Shown: positions 1 to 10,719, counted from the stretch's first letter. The stretch is DNA of 64,000 nucleotides from Cohnella rhizosphaerae (GCF_029525575.1 NZ_JAPDIA010000003.1:1790214-1854213); one strand, 5' to 3'. A program made the numbers and translations. The notes: generated from the letters alone by a model not told the origin.

Positions 1-1
1 C

Positions 2-2071
2 GCCTCGCAGGTGTCCGTGAACGGGAACAGCGTCAAACTGCTTGATCTGCACATGGCAGACGACAAATCCTACTACGCGGTAATCGACGCCGGCGCCTTC
101 ACGGATGCGGAGGGCAACGAATACGCGGGCATCTCCGGCAAGACGGGGTGGCGCTTCGCGACGCCGGACACGACCGCGCCGACGGCCGCGACGCTGAGTC
201 CCGCTCAAGGGGCGACCGGCGTCAGCTTGAGCGCGGACTTCGTCGTCGGCTTCAGCGAGCCGATCGTCGCGGGCAGCGGCACCGTCGTCATCAAGCGCGC
301 AACGGATAACGGCACGGTCGCTTCTTATTCTGTTGCCGATACGTCCAAGATCACCGTCAGCGGCACGCAGGCGACGATTCGCAATCCGGGTCTTGCCGAC
401 GAGACGGGCTATTATATCGAGATTCCGAGCGGCGCTTTCAAAGATGCGTCTGGCAACGCCTTTGCAGGCTATGCAGGCTCCTCGGGCTGGACGTTCACGA
501 CGCCGGATACGCAGTCCCCGGTCGCTGGCGTGCTGACGCCGGCCGATCAAGCGACGGGCGTCAGTCTGACCGACGATATCCAGATCGCGTTCAACGAAAA
601 GATCAAGACGGTCGGCGGCAAACATATCGCGATCCGCAACGCGGCGGACGACAGCGTGTTCGTCCAGTTCGATGCGGCGGACGAGACGAACGTGACGGTC
701 AGCGACAAGACGCTTGCGATCAAGCATCCTAAGCTTGCCGATCTGACGAACTACTATGTCGACATCGAGGCGGGCGCGATCGCCGATATGACGGGCAATC
801 CGTTCGCGGGGATCAGCGGCAAGACCGCATGGCGGTTCGCCTCCGCGGATTCGCGGGTCTTCGGAGCGGTGAACCTTGCCGATTTTACCGAGCAGCAAAT
901 GGCCGACGACGGCGGCGCGATCTTGTTGCTGAGCATCGAGGGCGATCAATTCCGCTTCGAGCCCGAGTTGGATTCGAACGGCGATCCCGTGCTGGATACG
1001 GACGACAACCCGGTTGTCTATTTCGATCAAGCGAACATTCAACTCAATCATGCGCCGGCAGGCGTCACGATCATCGGCGCGGATAGAATCGACGACGAGA
1101 CGCTGATGCTCAGCCTCGATTACGACGGTACTTGGATGTATACCGACGTGACCGACTTCAGCGTATCCGTACTGTCTGCGGGCCTTACGAGCGGCAAGGG
1201 GATCAGCTCGAGCGCGATGACGATCGCGGCGATTCCGCGTTCGCTGTCGATCGCGAGCCGCTCGCCGGCCGCAGGCGCGACGGACACGGACAAGCGGGGC
1301 TCGCTCAGCATTGCGTACGACAAGCCCGTAGCGGCGGCACCGGGCAAGACGATCAGAATCATCCGGAAATCGGATGGATTTCTTACTCAGAGCATCTCCG
1401 CGAACGACACATCCAAAGTGACGATCAGCGGGGGGACGGTAACCATCCAGCCGGACACGCTGAACAACTACACGGAGTACTACGTGACGATGGACGCCGG
1501 CGCGTTTACGAGTTCGGACGGCCTGCAGAGCCCGGCGATAAGCGCCAATACCGATTGGTCGTTCAAGACGATCGAGGAGATCCCGGGCCCGTATTTCTCG
1601 CAGTATCTGGATGCCGGGGACGGGCGGATCGCGGTTGAGCTTTACAACACGTCTTCTCAGGAAGCGACCGGCTACAGCGTGGACGTATACAAATATATGA
1701 AATCGACGCACCAGATCTCGACGACGACCGTGCCGATTCTTAAAGTCATACCGAGTATGCCTTATATCTATATCGATACGGTTTTCTATGACGCCATGGA
1801 TGTCATGAACATTTGGTACTATAACGGCGAGCTGGATCTATACAATCCGACCAACTTCTCGGTAACGGCGCTCGTGCTCAAAGACGGCAGCGGCAAGGTC
1901 ATCGACGTGCTCGGCGATCCGACAGCGACGACGGACAATCCATTCATGCCGACCGGCGGAACGATCATCCGAAAAACGCAGACGTACGGCGGATCGCCGA
2001 AGTTCCAGATCGGCCAATGGAACAGTTTTCCGAAGGGCACGCTGCAGTACTTTGGCACGCACACGAATTAA
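2..2071 (+). CDS. Secreted Ig-like (Big_5) repeat protein with lamin-tail-like C-terminus, 5' partial
   Basis: The reading frame is open to the first base of the window, so the true start lies upstream; about 690 residues are visible. The protein is built from roughly 110-residue repeats that begin 'DTTAPTAATLSP' or 'DTQSPVAGVLTP', contain 'GVSL...F.EPI', and end 'W.F.TPD'. Three and a half copies are seen. These match SbsA-type/Big_5 Ig-like modules of Gram-positive surface proteins. The last 160 residues contain 'VELYNTS', 'DLYNPT' and the ending 'FPKGTLQYFGTHTN', which resembles lamin-tail (LTD) domains of Paenibacillus exoproteins. It probably acts outside the cell as a spacer or polysaccharide-binding scaffold; a catalytic domain, if any, lies before the window. 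Only 50 bp separate it from the SLH protein downstream, suggesting co-transcription. Confidence 0.8.
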   Translation, partial: ASQVSVNGNSVKLLDLHMADDKSYYAVIDAGAFTDAEGNEYAGISGKTGWRFATPDTTAPTAATLSPAQGATGVSLSADFVVGFSEPIVAGSGTVVIKRATDNGTVASYSVADTSKITVSGTQATIRNPGLADETGYYIEIPSGAFKDASGNAFAGYAGSSGWTFTTPDTQSPVAGVLTPADQATGVSLTDDIQIAFNEKIKTVGGKHIAIRNAADDSVFVQFDAADETNVTVSDKTLAIKHPKLADLTNYYVDIEAGAIADMTGNPFAGISGKTAWRFASADSRVFGAVNLADFTEQQMADDGGAILLLSIEGDQFRFEPELDSNGDPVLDTDDNPVVYFDQANIQLNHAPAGVTIIGADRIDDETLMLSLDYDGTWMYTDVTDFSVSVLSAGLTSGKGISSSAMTIAAIPRSLSIASRSPAAGATDTDKRGSLSIAYDKPVAAAPGKTIRIIRKSDGFLTQSISANDTSKVTISGGTVTIQPDTLNNYTEYYVTMDAGAFTSSDGLQSPAISANTDWSFKTIEEIPGPYFSQYLDAGDGRIAVELYNTSSQEATGYSVDVYKYMKSTHQISTTTVPILKVIPSMPYIYIDTVFYDAMDVMNIWYYNGELDLYNPTNFSVTALVLKDGSGKVIDVLGDPTATTDNPFMPTGGTIIRKTQTYGGSPKFQIGQWNSFPKGTLQYFGTHTN

Positions 2072-2121
2072 AATTAACCTCGCCGTCAGCATCCACGACT
2101 TTAACTTAACGGAGGTCCACC

Positions 2122-3994
2122 ATGAGCATACGCAATCGCAAGTCCGCAGCACGGAGAGCTGCGCTGTTGTTCCTGATCTTGCTGCTGGGCATTCCGGCGG
2201 TCGTCTTCCGCAGCGCTTTCGCGGAGCCGGCCAAGCCTGACGTGCAGCTCGTCATCGGAAAAACGTCCGTGACGACGGGCAGCCAGACGACGATCCCGGT
2301 CTCGGTCAAGACGGAGAAAGCGATCGCTTCCTACAATGTCCAGATCGACTTCGATCCCAAGGCGCTCGAGATCGTCGAGGTTGTGCCGAAGTACGGCAGC
2401 GCCGACGATGCGAATTGTCCGACCGACGAGAAAGGCTGCATCCGCACGAGCTTCGACAATGAAGCGGGATGGCTGCGGGCCGCCTGGATCGATCCGAGCA
2501 CGGGAAGCGCCGCGGAGCATCCGATCGCATCCGAGCAGACGCTGTTCGAGATCAAGGTGCAAGCCAAGAGCCTTACCGGCAACCAGGCTTTATCCGTTGA
2601 CGACGCAAGCGTCGAGAATCTGTCGTTCACCGGCAGCCTTTTTGAAGGCTCGAAGGCCAATGCGCTCACGGTCGCCGTCGAAGCCGGCCAGCTGAGCGTG
2701 AGCAGCCCCGCGCCGACCAAGACCGGTACGGAGCTGAAAGTTTATATCGACGGAAGGATACAGCCGAAGTCGGCGACCGTCACCCGATCGGAAGCGGACG
2801 GACGCGAGGTAGCGACCATCGCCGTGGACAACGATGCGGTCGTCTCGCGGATCGAGCGCAACGAGACGAAAAAGCTGCTCCTCGACGCACGCGGCGATGG
2901 CTCCAATGTCATTAAGTCCACGCTGAACGGCAAGCTCGTCAAGGCGATGGAGAGCAAGGCTGCCGTGCTGGAGATCGAGACGGACAAAGGCGGCTATACG
3001 CTGCCCGCCTCGCAGATTCGCATCGACGCCATCGCCTCGCAGATCGGCAAGAACGTCGCCTTGCAGGACATCGAGATCAGCGTCCGCATCGCCGATCCGG
3101 AAGACGCCGCGCTCGCGAAGGTCGAGCAGGCCGCGCAGCGCGTCGGCGCTTCCCAGGTCGCGAAGCCGGTGAGCTTCGAGGTGGAAGCCGCCTACGGCGG
3201 CCAGGTCATTAACGTCGACCGATTCGGCAGCTACGTCGAACGGACCGTCGCGCTGCCGGACGGCGTCGATCTCTCCCGCATCACCACGGGCATCGTGTTG
3301 AACGCCGACGGCACGGTCGCGCACATGCCGACGATCGTGACGCAGAACGACGGCAAATATTACGCGACGATCCGCAGCATGACGAACAGCGTCTATTCGG
3401 TGGTCTGGCATCCGAAGACGTTCGCCGACGTGGCGGCGCACTGGAGCCGCGACGACGTGAACGACCTGGCTTCCAGATTGGTCGTGAACGGCGCGACGGC
3501 TGCGGCGTTCGAGCCGAACCGCGGGGTGACGCGCGCCGAGTTCGTCTCGATTCTGACGCGCGGGCTCGGATTGCGCGTCGTCCAGGACACGGCCGACGCG
3601 GCAGTCTATACGGATGTGCCGAAGGACAGCTGGTACGCGGAATCGGTGCGAATCGCGGCGTCCTATGGCATCGCGGGCGGCTATAGCGACGGCACGTTCA
3701 AGCCGGGGGGCATCGATCACCAGGCAAGAGGCGATGTCGATGCTGGCCCGCGCGATGAAGCTGACCGGCCTGGGTTCGAGCAGCGGGCGCACGACCGGAG
3801 AGACGCTTGGCGCGTTTGCCGACGCAGGCGGCATCGGCTCGTGGGCCAGGGACGCCGTGGCGTCCGTCGTCGATGCCGGTCTGGCGCAGGGCGCGGACGG
3901 CAAGCTGAATCCGGGCGCGGGCATCACGCGCGCGGAGACGGCGGCCATGGTGCGCAGGCTGCTGGCGAAGGCCGGCTACATCAACGGAAAGTAA
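2122..3994 (+). CDS. Cohesin-like and S-layer-homology (SLH) surface protein, +1 frameshift
   Basis: ATG follows an ACGGAGG ribosome binding site. The N-terminus is a signal peptide (basic start, then a leucine-rich core to about residue 33, 'AFAEP'). Residues ~38-195 resemble a cohesin domain ('VTTGSQTTIPVSV', 'YNVQIDFDPKALEIVEV'). The C-terminus holds SLH repeats ('FADVAAHWSRDDVNDLASRLVV', 'YTDVPKDSWYAESVRIAASYGI', 'GIGSWARDAVASVVDAGL'), which anchor proteins to secondary cell wall polymer. Reading breaks at a G6 run (3705-3710). With one G fewer the frame continues 'FKPGASITRQEAMSMLARAM' to a stop at 3994, giving 623 aa. The window frame alone would end in an artificial basic tail at 4014. 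A rho-independent terminator follows directly. It probably displays or docks partner proteins at the cell surface. Confidence 0.85.
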
Positions 3995-4014
3995 ACCGTT
4001 TAAAGGTTTATTGA

Positions 4015-4048
4015 ATGCAGGGCGTCTTCGGGCGCCCTGCATTTTTTT
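4015..4048 (+). terminator. Rho-independent terminator after the SLH gene
   Basis: A stem formed by ATGCAGGGCG and CGCCCTGCAT with a short loop is followed by a T7 run. It lies 20 bp after the corrected stop codon at 3994. Confidence 0.9.
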
Positions 4049-4117
4049 GGATGCTGCCCGATTGCTTCCTTAGCAACTCAAGAGACGGCTTCACCGAGCG
4101 TTTGCCGAAGGATTCAG

Positions 4118-4275
4118 GTTAGAAACGAACCACTGTCGCCCCGCCGCCGAAGTCTCGAATAGAAGCAAACTAGCCATCCTGCGCCATCGCAGGGTCGTCA
4201 AAGTTCTGTTTAGGAACAAACTGGCCCTCTTGCGCCAGCGCGCGGTCGTTGAAGTCTCGGTTAGGAACAAACTAA
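4118..4275. repeat. TAGGAACAAAC-type intergenic repeats, ~51-bp period, four copies
   Basis: Copies of a motif close to TAGGAACAAACT begin at about 4120, 4160, 4211 and 4262; the last two intervals are 51 bp. The first two copies are diverged (tagaaacgaac, tagaagcaaac). The same core with the same period occurs nine times at 27671-28090, so this is a genome-level repeat family rather than a local accident. Confidence 0.7.
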
Positions 4276-4337
4276 TTTTTTTGTAATCGGATGTTCCAGG
4301 AGGAGATCAAACGCAATTGTGCTCGATCTAGACACGG

Positions 4338-4396
4338 ATAACCCGTGAGCTGTGAGCCGTGAGCTATGAGCTGTGAGCCGTGAGCTGTGAGCTGAG
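4338..4396. repeat. Short tandem repeat of TGAGCTG/TGAGCCG units
   Basis: About seven or eight imperfect 7-bp units (gtgagctgtgagccgtgagc and variants) run head to tail. No coding function is evident. Confidence 0.75.
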
Positions 4397-4415
4397 CCAG
4401 TAGCCTGGGGGCGAT

Positions 4416-4605
4416 AAGTGTTGAAAAGCAGTTAATCGGCGCGCTGATCGGGGCTGTGGAGGAAATAAGTGTTCAACCGCATTTAATTGGTTCAAGACCG
4501 GGTCAAAACGCTCGAAAGTGGGAATTTAATTGCGCTTCAACACTTATTTGGCCCCATAACGTCGTGATCAAAGGAAATAAATGCGTTTCAACAGCTAATT
4601 GCCGC
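4416..4605. repeat. Four copies of a ~27-bp AT-rich repeat, two in each orientation
   Basis: Units near 4417 (ataagtgttgaaaagcagtt) and 4466 (aaataagtgttcaaccgcat) are forward copies. Units near 4525 (aatttaattgcgcttcaaca) and 4575 (gaaataaatgcgtttcaaca) are reverse copies. The segment can therefore fold back on itself. The region between the SLH gene and the IS element contains no convincing gene. Confidence 0.5.
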
Positions 4606-4686
4606 GAGCGCGAGGACGCCAAGCCCGTCAAGCCCGTCAAGCCCGCAGACCTGGTGTTGTTCAAGGTTAAATATAGCGGCATCTCG

Positions 4687-4724
4687 GCCCCTCTCGCATC
4701 GTCGTGCCTTGCGAGAGGGGGGGA
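4687..4724. other. Strong isolated hairpin
   Basis: CCCCTCTCGCA and TGCGAGAGGGG form a perfect 11-bp stem with an 11-nt loop. No clear T-run follows, so it may be a terminator remnant or part of the surrounding repeat region. The rest of 4048-5310 shows no supportable gene. Confidence 0.5.
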
Positions 4725-5074
4725 AGGTAAGCAGGATTGGCGCAGATCGAAATTGCGGGCGGCCCCTATGCGAGCCAGGCAAAACGCATCGGACACAGTT
4801 GACGCTATTTCCATAAAAACCGGTCACATTGCGATCGTACCGGACTCGAGAGCCGCTGATATGAACGAAACTGTCAAGCGTCTCTGTTTGCACCCGTGTT
4901 TTTGACAATAGCGAATAGAAGCCTGTCAAGCGATTTTCTTTACAGGCGGTCGCATCATTTCCCATACTTTTCTGGATCTCCGGCATGGAAATGCCCGGAG
5001 GTGCCCCTACGGCGAGTAACGGGGTGCAGGGGGGCGTCGCTCCCTGCGTTTCCCCTTTAGGGGACGGAAGGGGG

Positions 5075-5268
5075 CAATTCTTCTTTAGCTCAGAGGCAAA
5101 AGCAATTCGCTGGTCGGCAATCTGATATTCGTGGATTCACACATGTTATTCATACGTCTGGAGAGCTTACCCGCTAACTATTGACGAGCATAAGCATTCG
5201 CTTGCTCAAGCGGCTCACGCGGTTTTCTCTCCACCTTGCCTGATTTTGCCTCTGAGGTAAAAAAAGAA
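5075..5268. repeat. Inverted repeat pair enclosing ~142 bp beside the IS110 element
   Basis: CTCAGAGGCAAAA at 5089-5101 is repeated exactly as TTTTGCCTCTGAG at 5244-5256. The similarity extends outward (aattcttctttag against gattctttttttac) to about 26 bp per arm. The pair ends some 40 bp beyond the transposase stop. It may be a small non-autonomous element, a recombination site, or part of the IS end where IS110-group elements keep non-coding RNA. Confidence 0.5.
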
Positions 5269-5309
5269 TCGCTTCCCCTCAATCGCCTCCTTTGTTCGGA
5301 CCCGTTGTT

Positions 5310-6450
5310 TTACACCGCTGCTTGCAAACGAAGCTTCTCGATCTCCTTAGCAATCGCCCATACAAACCCCGCCAGTTCTCTGGCAATCGCGACCGCGATG
5401 CAACCCTTGTGCTTTCCTCTTCGCGCCAGACTCCAATACTTCTTGTGTAATCGATGCTGCGCGCTCCAGGCAATCGACTGAACCTCCGGTGGCAGCCCCT
5501 CGATACGGTCGCGCATTCTTCTGCGAATCGCGGGCGCGTGTCGGTAACTTTTCGCGGCTTCCACCAGTACCCGACGCAGATGCGCATTCCCGGCTTTCGT
5601 TATACGGCCTTGCCAGCGGCTTGCTTCCCGAGGAGTATTCGCTGCTGACCAGTCCGCAGTAACTCATAAACGAAGAGGCGGAGTGAAAGCGGTCGCTGCT
5701 CATCATCTCGGATGAAAGCGTAACGGCTGTGACGGCTGCTACGCCTCGCAAGGCTTGCAGCGCTTGAACGACCGGCGCCTGCTCGCTTAAAGCGGCTTGT
5801 TCTTCAATTTGCTTTTCGTATCGCTTGATTCGCTCCTTCGTTTCCCAAATCGATTGGCGGTACTCCTGAAAGGTCATTTGTTTGCAGCTGTCCTCGGGAA
5901 TACGCAGCGTATCCAGCCATTCCTCGTACGCGAAAGTTCCGGGTTTGGCGCCTTTGGCGTCCTGAAGCTGGTGGCGAAGCAGAAACTTGCCCAGTCGTTG
6001 CTTAAAACGATTCAAATCCTCGACCGCATCCTCGCGTGCGCGAACGAGATCCCGCAAGCTTTCGTCTGCTGGCGTGGGCACGTATACCGGCGTCAGTTCT
6101 CCTGCGCGATACAGCTGTGCGAGTCGAATGGCATCCCGTTTGTCTGTTTTGACCCGGTCGCCGGCACGCTTGGGAATGAGCGAGGGCGCGACCACGCTGC
6201 AAGCGATGCCTGCCGTCAATAGCCAACGATAGAGCACATAGCCGGTGGGACCTGCCTCGTAACAGACCCTTAAAGTCACCTCCTCTTTCTCACCCGGACG
6301 ACGCAACCTTTGCAGGAGTTTCAATACCGCTTCCTTGCTATGCTCGATGACGCCAAAGTACCGTGCTTCTCCTCGTCCCTCATCCGCAAAGGCAACCGCG
6401 ATTTTGGATTTGGATACGTCTAAACCTACGTACTTGATGGCCATACTCAT
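5310..6450 (-). mobile_element. IS110-family transposase (DEDD recombinase), one extra base near the C-terminus
   Basis: The start 'MSMAIKYVGLDVSKSKIAVAF' follows AAAAGGAG at about 9 nt. The N-terminal DEDD domain shows the first Asp in 'GLDVSK', Glu in 'CYEAGPTGY' and the Asp pair in 'VKTDKRDA'. The C-terminal part has the IS110 transposase_20-like region ('VVQALQALRGVAAVTAVTL', 'FMSYCGLVSSEYSSGSK'). The family moves by a DEDD recombinase guided by a bridge RNA encoded in its non-coding ends. At 5618-5619 a GG (CC on the coding strand) replaces an expected single base. Removing it continues 'SGSKRWQGRITKAGNAHLRR' to a stop at 5310, giving 379 aa. Unlike the other breaks in this window, this is not in a long homopolymer, so it may be a true inactivating mutation. 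Element ends were not defined. Confidence 0.85.
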
Positions 6451-6546
6451 ACTAAACCGACTCCTTTTGCTTTGAGCTCTGTATTTGGTAAATGGGTTGT
6501 TTCTGTAAACGCCATTTTTCCCAAATGTAACCTCCGAGATAAGCAA

Positions 6547-6903
6547 ACAGGATGTCGGTTTCGTTCATGATAACTATTTACCCGTATCCATGCTAAAAAA
6601 GGCAGCCAACCGCGCCATAGCGGCGCCGGAGTCCGCGACGGGCCTCCAACTTCGCCAGGTACAAAAATAACGACTCTTCGGTCCGTCCGCTGCACGCCAA
6701 CCGCAAACCAACGGCCTTGCATGCCGGGCACGATGCCGGCAAGCTCGGCTTCGCCGTTGGCTTTTCCACTGTCGCGAAGCCCTGTTTCGCCAAGCAACAA
6801 TCGACTCGATGCCGGACGTCTCCACGACCTCCGGCTGCTTGACGTGCGCGGGCGCGGAAGATGTCGGATTCAGTCGAGTGGGTTTTTTTTAACAAAATTC
6901 AAG
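6547..6903. other. Intergenic stretch without a supportable gene
   Basis: Overlapping reverse-strand frames exist but show no ribosome binding site or clear family. One stretch ('GETGLRDSGKANGEAE...RWFAVGVQ') faintly recalls the C-terminal region of penicillin-binding or class D beta-lactamase folds, which could mean a decayed gene fragment. That resemblance is too weak to annotate. Confidence 0.4.
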
Positions 6904-6932
6904 TTGACAGACGGGATGCCGCTGCTAATACT
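6904..6932 (+). promoter_or_regulatory. Probable sigma-A promoter for the kinase/regulator pair
   Basis: A perfect -35 TTGACA (6904-6909) is separated by 17 bp from AATACT (6927-6932, 4 of 6 matches to TATAAT). It lies about 50 bp before the kinase start codon. Confidence 0.6.
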
Positions 6933-6981
6933 GGATAGTAAACCGCTTACTTATCTTCTTCGGAAAGGAAGCTATCGAGAA

Positions 6982-8782
6982 ATGAAAGGGTTTACAAGAT
7001 ATGTAGGCGGCATATCCATTAAAAATAAAATTTTTATCGCGAACCTGCTCATCATTGTCGTGTTCATTTCCGCCCAATCGCTCTTTACCAACAGCATCTC
7101 GCAAAAAGCCATTATCGAGAAGGCCGTCAACGATTCTTCCCGGGAGCTGTTCCTCATCAAAAATAACCTGCAAACCTTGCTATCCACGATCGAGGACTAT
7201 TCCAAAATACTGGCAAGCGATTATCGGCTGCAGAACGTGCTGTATAACGATTATTTGCTGAACCATGACGGCTACGCGCCTAAGCCCGTCGCGGGATTGA
7301 GCAATCTGTCGATGAACAAAATCCTCTCCGAGACGATCAGCAACATCGTGGAACCCAATACCAAGATCAAGGCGGCCAGCATTCTGACGTCGAATCGCCA
7401 ATGGGTGGACGTCGGTTTTGCCGACAATAAGGTGGCCTCCCGCATTTTCGGCGACGGGGACGAAACGGCCGATCGCACGTATGCGCCGGTCTGGACAGGT
7501 TTGATCAAATTCAAATTTCTGTACGAAGGGGAGGACAACGTATTCGCGGTATCGAAAACGGTCGTGCACAAAGATACGGGCAAGACGATCGGCCGCGTAT
7601 TTTTATACGTAAAAGAAGCGGTCATTACCTCCATCTACGAAGAGGGCAAAAATCATAAGGGCGGCGAGTTTTACATTCTCGATGCCGACGGCAATATGAT
7701 ATCCGCCAGAGACAAAAGCTTGCTGTACCGGAACTTTAACGAGGTATTCGCCATCGACATCCCCGGCTACGGCCAAAAAGACGTCAGCTTCACCCAAAAT
7801 AGCGGAGGCAAGCGGCTGCTCGTATCGACGCAACGGTTTCAACCGCTGCAATGGACGATCGTAAGCACGGTTCCCATCGACGACATTACGCTGGAGCGAA
7901 AAAAGATCAATCAGTTGATCATCGGCATCGGCGCCGTGTGCCTGCTCCTGGCGTTGATCGTGTCCTTCCTGTTGTCCCGCTCGATCACGCGCCCGATCTT
8001 CCGCCTCGCCAAGACGATGAGGGAGATTCGGACGGGGAAGATGCAGGTCCGCAGCGCTTACCAATCCAGAGACGAGATCGGATATCTCAGCGACGGATTC
8101 AATAACTTGATGGACCGGATCGAAGCGCTTATGGCGGAAAACACGGAGAAGCAGCGGACGAAGGCCGAGATGGAATTTAAACTGCTGCAGTCCCAGATCA
8201 AGCCTCACTTTTTTTTACAATACGGTCGAGACGATCGTTTCGCTCATTAAGCTGAACATGGGCAAAGAAGCGATCACGGCTGCCCGGTATATGGCGGATT
8301 TTTATAAAATTTCGTTAAGCAACGGCAACGATATCATCTCGATCAAAGACGAAATGCGTTTGACGGCAAGTTACCTGGAGATCCAGCAGCTCCGATATGT
8401 GGAATATATGACCTACGCGATGGATGTCGACGATGAAATCATGACGTACGCCATCCCGAAGCTTACTTTGCAGCCCATCGTGGAGAATGCCATCTACCAC
8501 GGCTTGAAGATGAAACAGGAAAAAGGCTTCGTGCGCATCAGCGGAAGGCGCGTCGGCGATGACGTGCGAATCGAGATTCTCGACAACGGCGTCGGCATGC
8601 ACGAGGACCTGATCAAAGCGCTTACGGCGGATACCGGCGTCAACGAAAAAGGCGGATTCGGCATCCGAAGCGTATCCCATCGGATCCGTACGCTATACGG
8701 AGAAAGATACGGCCTGCAAATGGAAAGCGAATACGGTTCCTACACGAAGATTGTGATCGTTCTGCCGCTCAGACGCCATTAG
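6982..8782 (+). CDS. YesM-type sensor histidine kinase, +1 frameshift
   Basis: The protein is about 599 aa after correction. A first membrane segment (~13-33) precedes an extracellular Cache-like sensor region. A second membrane segment follows ('LIIGIGAVCLLLALIVSFLLS'), then HAMP. The His_kinase box 'QSQIKPHF(L)YNTVETI' carries the phospho-acceptor His, and the ATPase has N box 'QPIVENAIYHGL' and G box 'DNGVGM'. Reading breaks at T8 (8209-8216); with T7 the frame joins 'PHFFYNTVETIVSLIKLNMGKEA' into the second half. YesM kinases sense an extracellular signal, often an oligosaccharide, and phosphorylate a partner YesN-type AraC regulator, here the next gene. The start ATG is chosen from GGAAG about 10 nt upstream and the immediate membrane anchor. 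Confidence 0.9.
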
Positions 8783-8851
8783 CGTATCGCGCTTTCGGGA
8801 AGCTTGCGTTTCTAAGACTCGCCTTGAATGGCGGGACAGGGGGGTTCGGTC

Positions 8852-10455
8852 ATGTACAAGGTGCTCATCGTCGACGATGAATACTACTTCAGGCAAGCGC
8901 TGAAAATATCGCTGCCGTGGGCGGAGCTGGGCTTCCAGATCGCGGGAGAGGCAAAGAACGGGGCGGAAGCGCTCGCGCTCCTGCCCGAGCTGCAGCCGGA
9001 CGTGGTGCTGGTCGACATGAATATGCCCATTATGGACGGGATCGAGTTCATTCAAAAGGCCAAACAGCGCGACGGGGAAACGAAATTCATGGTGCTGTCG
9101 GGACACAGCGAATTCGTGTATGCCAGACAAGCCGTGCACCTGGGCGTATTCGATTATGTGCTCAAGCCGATTGACGAGGGAGAGCTTCGGGGCTCCTTGC
9201 TGGACATGAAGGAGCAGATCCGAACGGAACGCCAGGGCCGGACGGAGCTTGAAGACCTCAGGAAGCAGGCGAGCGAAAGCTTGCCCGCATGGAGGGAGCA
9301 AGTGCTGAACGGGTGGCTGCAGGGCAGCGGTCAGGCGTCGGTACCCGGGTCGGAACGGCTGGCTTCCCTGGGAATCCAGCTGGGAGGGCCGTATTTTCAG
9401 ACGGTCGTGATCGATCTTGATCCATGCGACGACTGGAATCGCGAAGAAGACCTTCTGGCCCGCAAGGCGGTCGTTCAGGAGATCGCGCTGCGCGATATGC
9501 AAAGCGTTTATCAGTGTGCCGTATGCCGCGATTACGAAGATCGTCTGGTCCTGATCGTCGGATCGCCTGACGACTCGTTTGACGGGCTGGAATCGTTGTG
9601 CAAAGGCATTCGGGACAAGATTCGGGCTTTGCCGTGCTCGGTTACGATCGGTATCGGTAGCGGCAGCCGGTCGTTGGCGTCGGTCGCCGCTTCCTACAAG
9701 GACGCGCTGCTCGCCTTGAAGCGCCGCTTTTTTAATGGGGGGCAACGAGGTGTTCGCTTACTCCCGCACGGCCGATACCGGCATGAACGTCAGTTTGTTT
9801 CCGGCGGAAAAAAGAAGCGGCTTGCTGATGTGCATGCGGATCGGGAACCGGACCGAGACGGAGGCATGGCTTGCGGCTTTTTTCGAGGATGTCCGCGCGA
9901 AGCAAGCTTCGATCGACATGCTGCTGCTCGCCGGCATCGAGATCGTATCGACTTGCGTGGCGTTTCTGGCCGAAGCGTCGCAAAGCTATGAGGATGTGTT
10001 CAGGCATTCGAGGCAGTCCGACTTGCTCCAGCTGGTCCGGCAGATGAAGACGCTTAGCGAGCTGGAGAGCTGGATCCGCGCGCTAATCCTCAAAGTCATG
10101 GACCACGTGCACGGCCGGAAACCGAATCGGTCGGCCAAAGTCGTCGAAGAGGTAAAAGCGTATATTAGCAGCCATTACGGCAACGAAGAGCTGCGAATCG
10201 AGGATATTGCGAAGAGCGTCCATATGAATTACAACCATCTCTGCTTCGTGTTCAAAAAAGGAAACGACGGTCACCATCAACGACTACCTGACCGAAACGC
10301 GGATCATGAAAGCCAAAGCGCTCTTCGACCGGGGAGAAAAGGTCATCCAGAACGTAGCCGCCAAGGTCGGCTATGCGGACGCCAACTACTTCGGCAAGTG
10401 CTTCAAGAAGTTCATGGGGATTCCGCCCAGCAAGTACGTGAACAACATGGAGTAA
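8852..10455 (+). CDS. YesN-type response regulator with AraC DNA-binding domain, two +1 frameshifts
   Basis: The receiver domain spans residues 1-120 ('VLIVDDEYYFR' acidic pocket, 'VVLVDMNMPIMDG' phospho-Asp, 'LKPID' Lys). A long linker leads to a C-terminal AraC/XylS double helix-turn-helix ('IEDIAKSVHMNYNHLCFVFKKE', 'NVAAKVGYADANYFGKCFKKFMGIPPSKY'). Reading breaks at 9728-9742 (T6 or G6; true reading RRFFNGGNEVF) and at A6 (10254-10259; true reading FKKETTVTINDYL). The corrected length is 533 aa, normal for the family. It follows the kinase by about 70 bp and most likely activates the sugar ABC operon that begins 265 bp downstream. A strong hairpin follows the stop. Confidence 0.9.
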
Positions 10456-10468
10456 GCTCGAATGAATG

Positions 10469-10509
10469 AAACGGGATGAAGCCGGCGGTCGCCGCGCTTC
10501 ATCCCGTTT
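10469..10509 (+). terminator. Strong hairpin after the response regulator
   Basis: AAACGGGATGAAGC (10469-10482) pairs with GCTTCATCCCGTTT (10496-10509). There is no T-run, so termination may be partial or factor-assisted. Confidence 0.65.
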
Positions 10510-10655
10510 GCGTTGGAGCGGGGGGCTCCCGCGAGGGCTCGGCGAAGAGGCGCTGCATTACGTTTTCGGCAGCTTATTTTTGCCGTTAATTTTACTTCCG
10601 GGCCGAGAATAATCTCTGTACTAAAATTGGGAAGATTCGTAAGATGAATTCAAGG

Positions 10656-10671
10656 TTGATATCGCTTTCAA
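10656..10671 (+). promoter_or_regulatory. Possible CcpA cre site before the binding-protein gene
   Basis: TTGATATCGCTTTCAA matches the catabolite-responsive consensus WTGNAANCGNWNNCW with one mismatch. It lies about 50 bp before the lipoprotein start, a reasonable place for glucose repression of a sugar importer. The assignment is by pattern only. Confidence 0.35.
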
Positions 10672-10719
10672 AGGGGCGAATCAACCATAGACGAGGTCGA
10701 TACGCAGGGGAGGCAAACG

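Noticed and set aside
4456..4905. 149-codon forward frame before the IS element
   Set aside because: It runs through the inverted-repeat cluster and a hairpin, has no family resemblance, and shows no codon pattern like the neighbouring genes.
5618..5619. Programmed frameshifting in the IS110 transposase
   Set aside because: IS110 transposases are normally one frame, and the site has no slippery heptamer or pseudoknot context. An extra base is simpler.
6574..6895. Reverse-strand fragments resembling a penicillin-binding or class D beta-lactamase C-terminus
   Set aside because: Similarity is limited to a few residues ('GETG', 'RWFAVGVQ'), with no start signal or active-site Ser motif. At most a decayed remnant.
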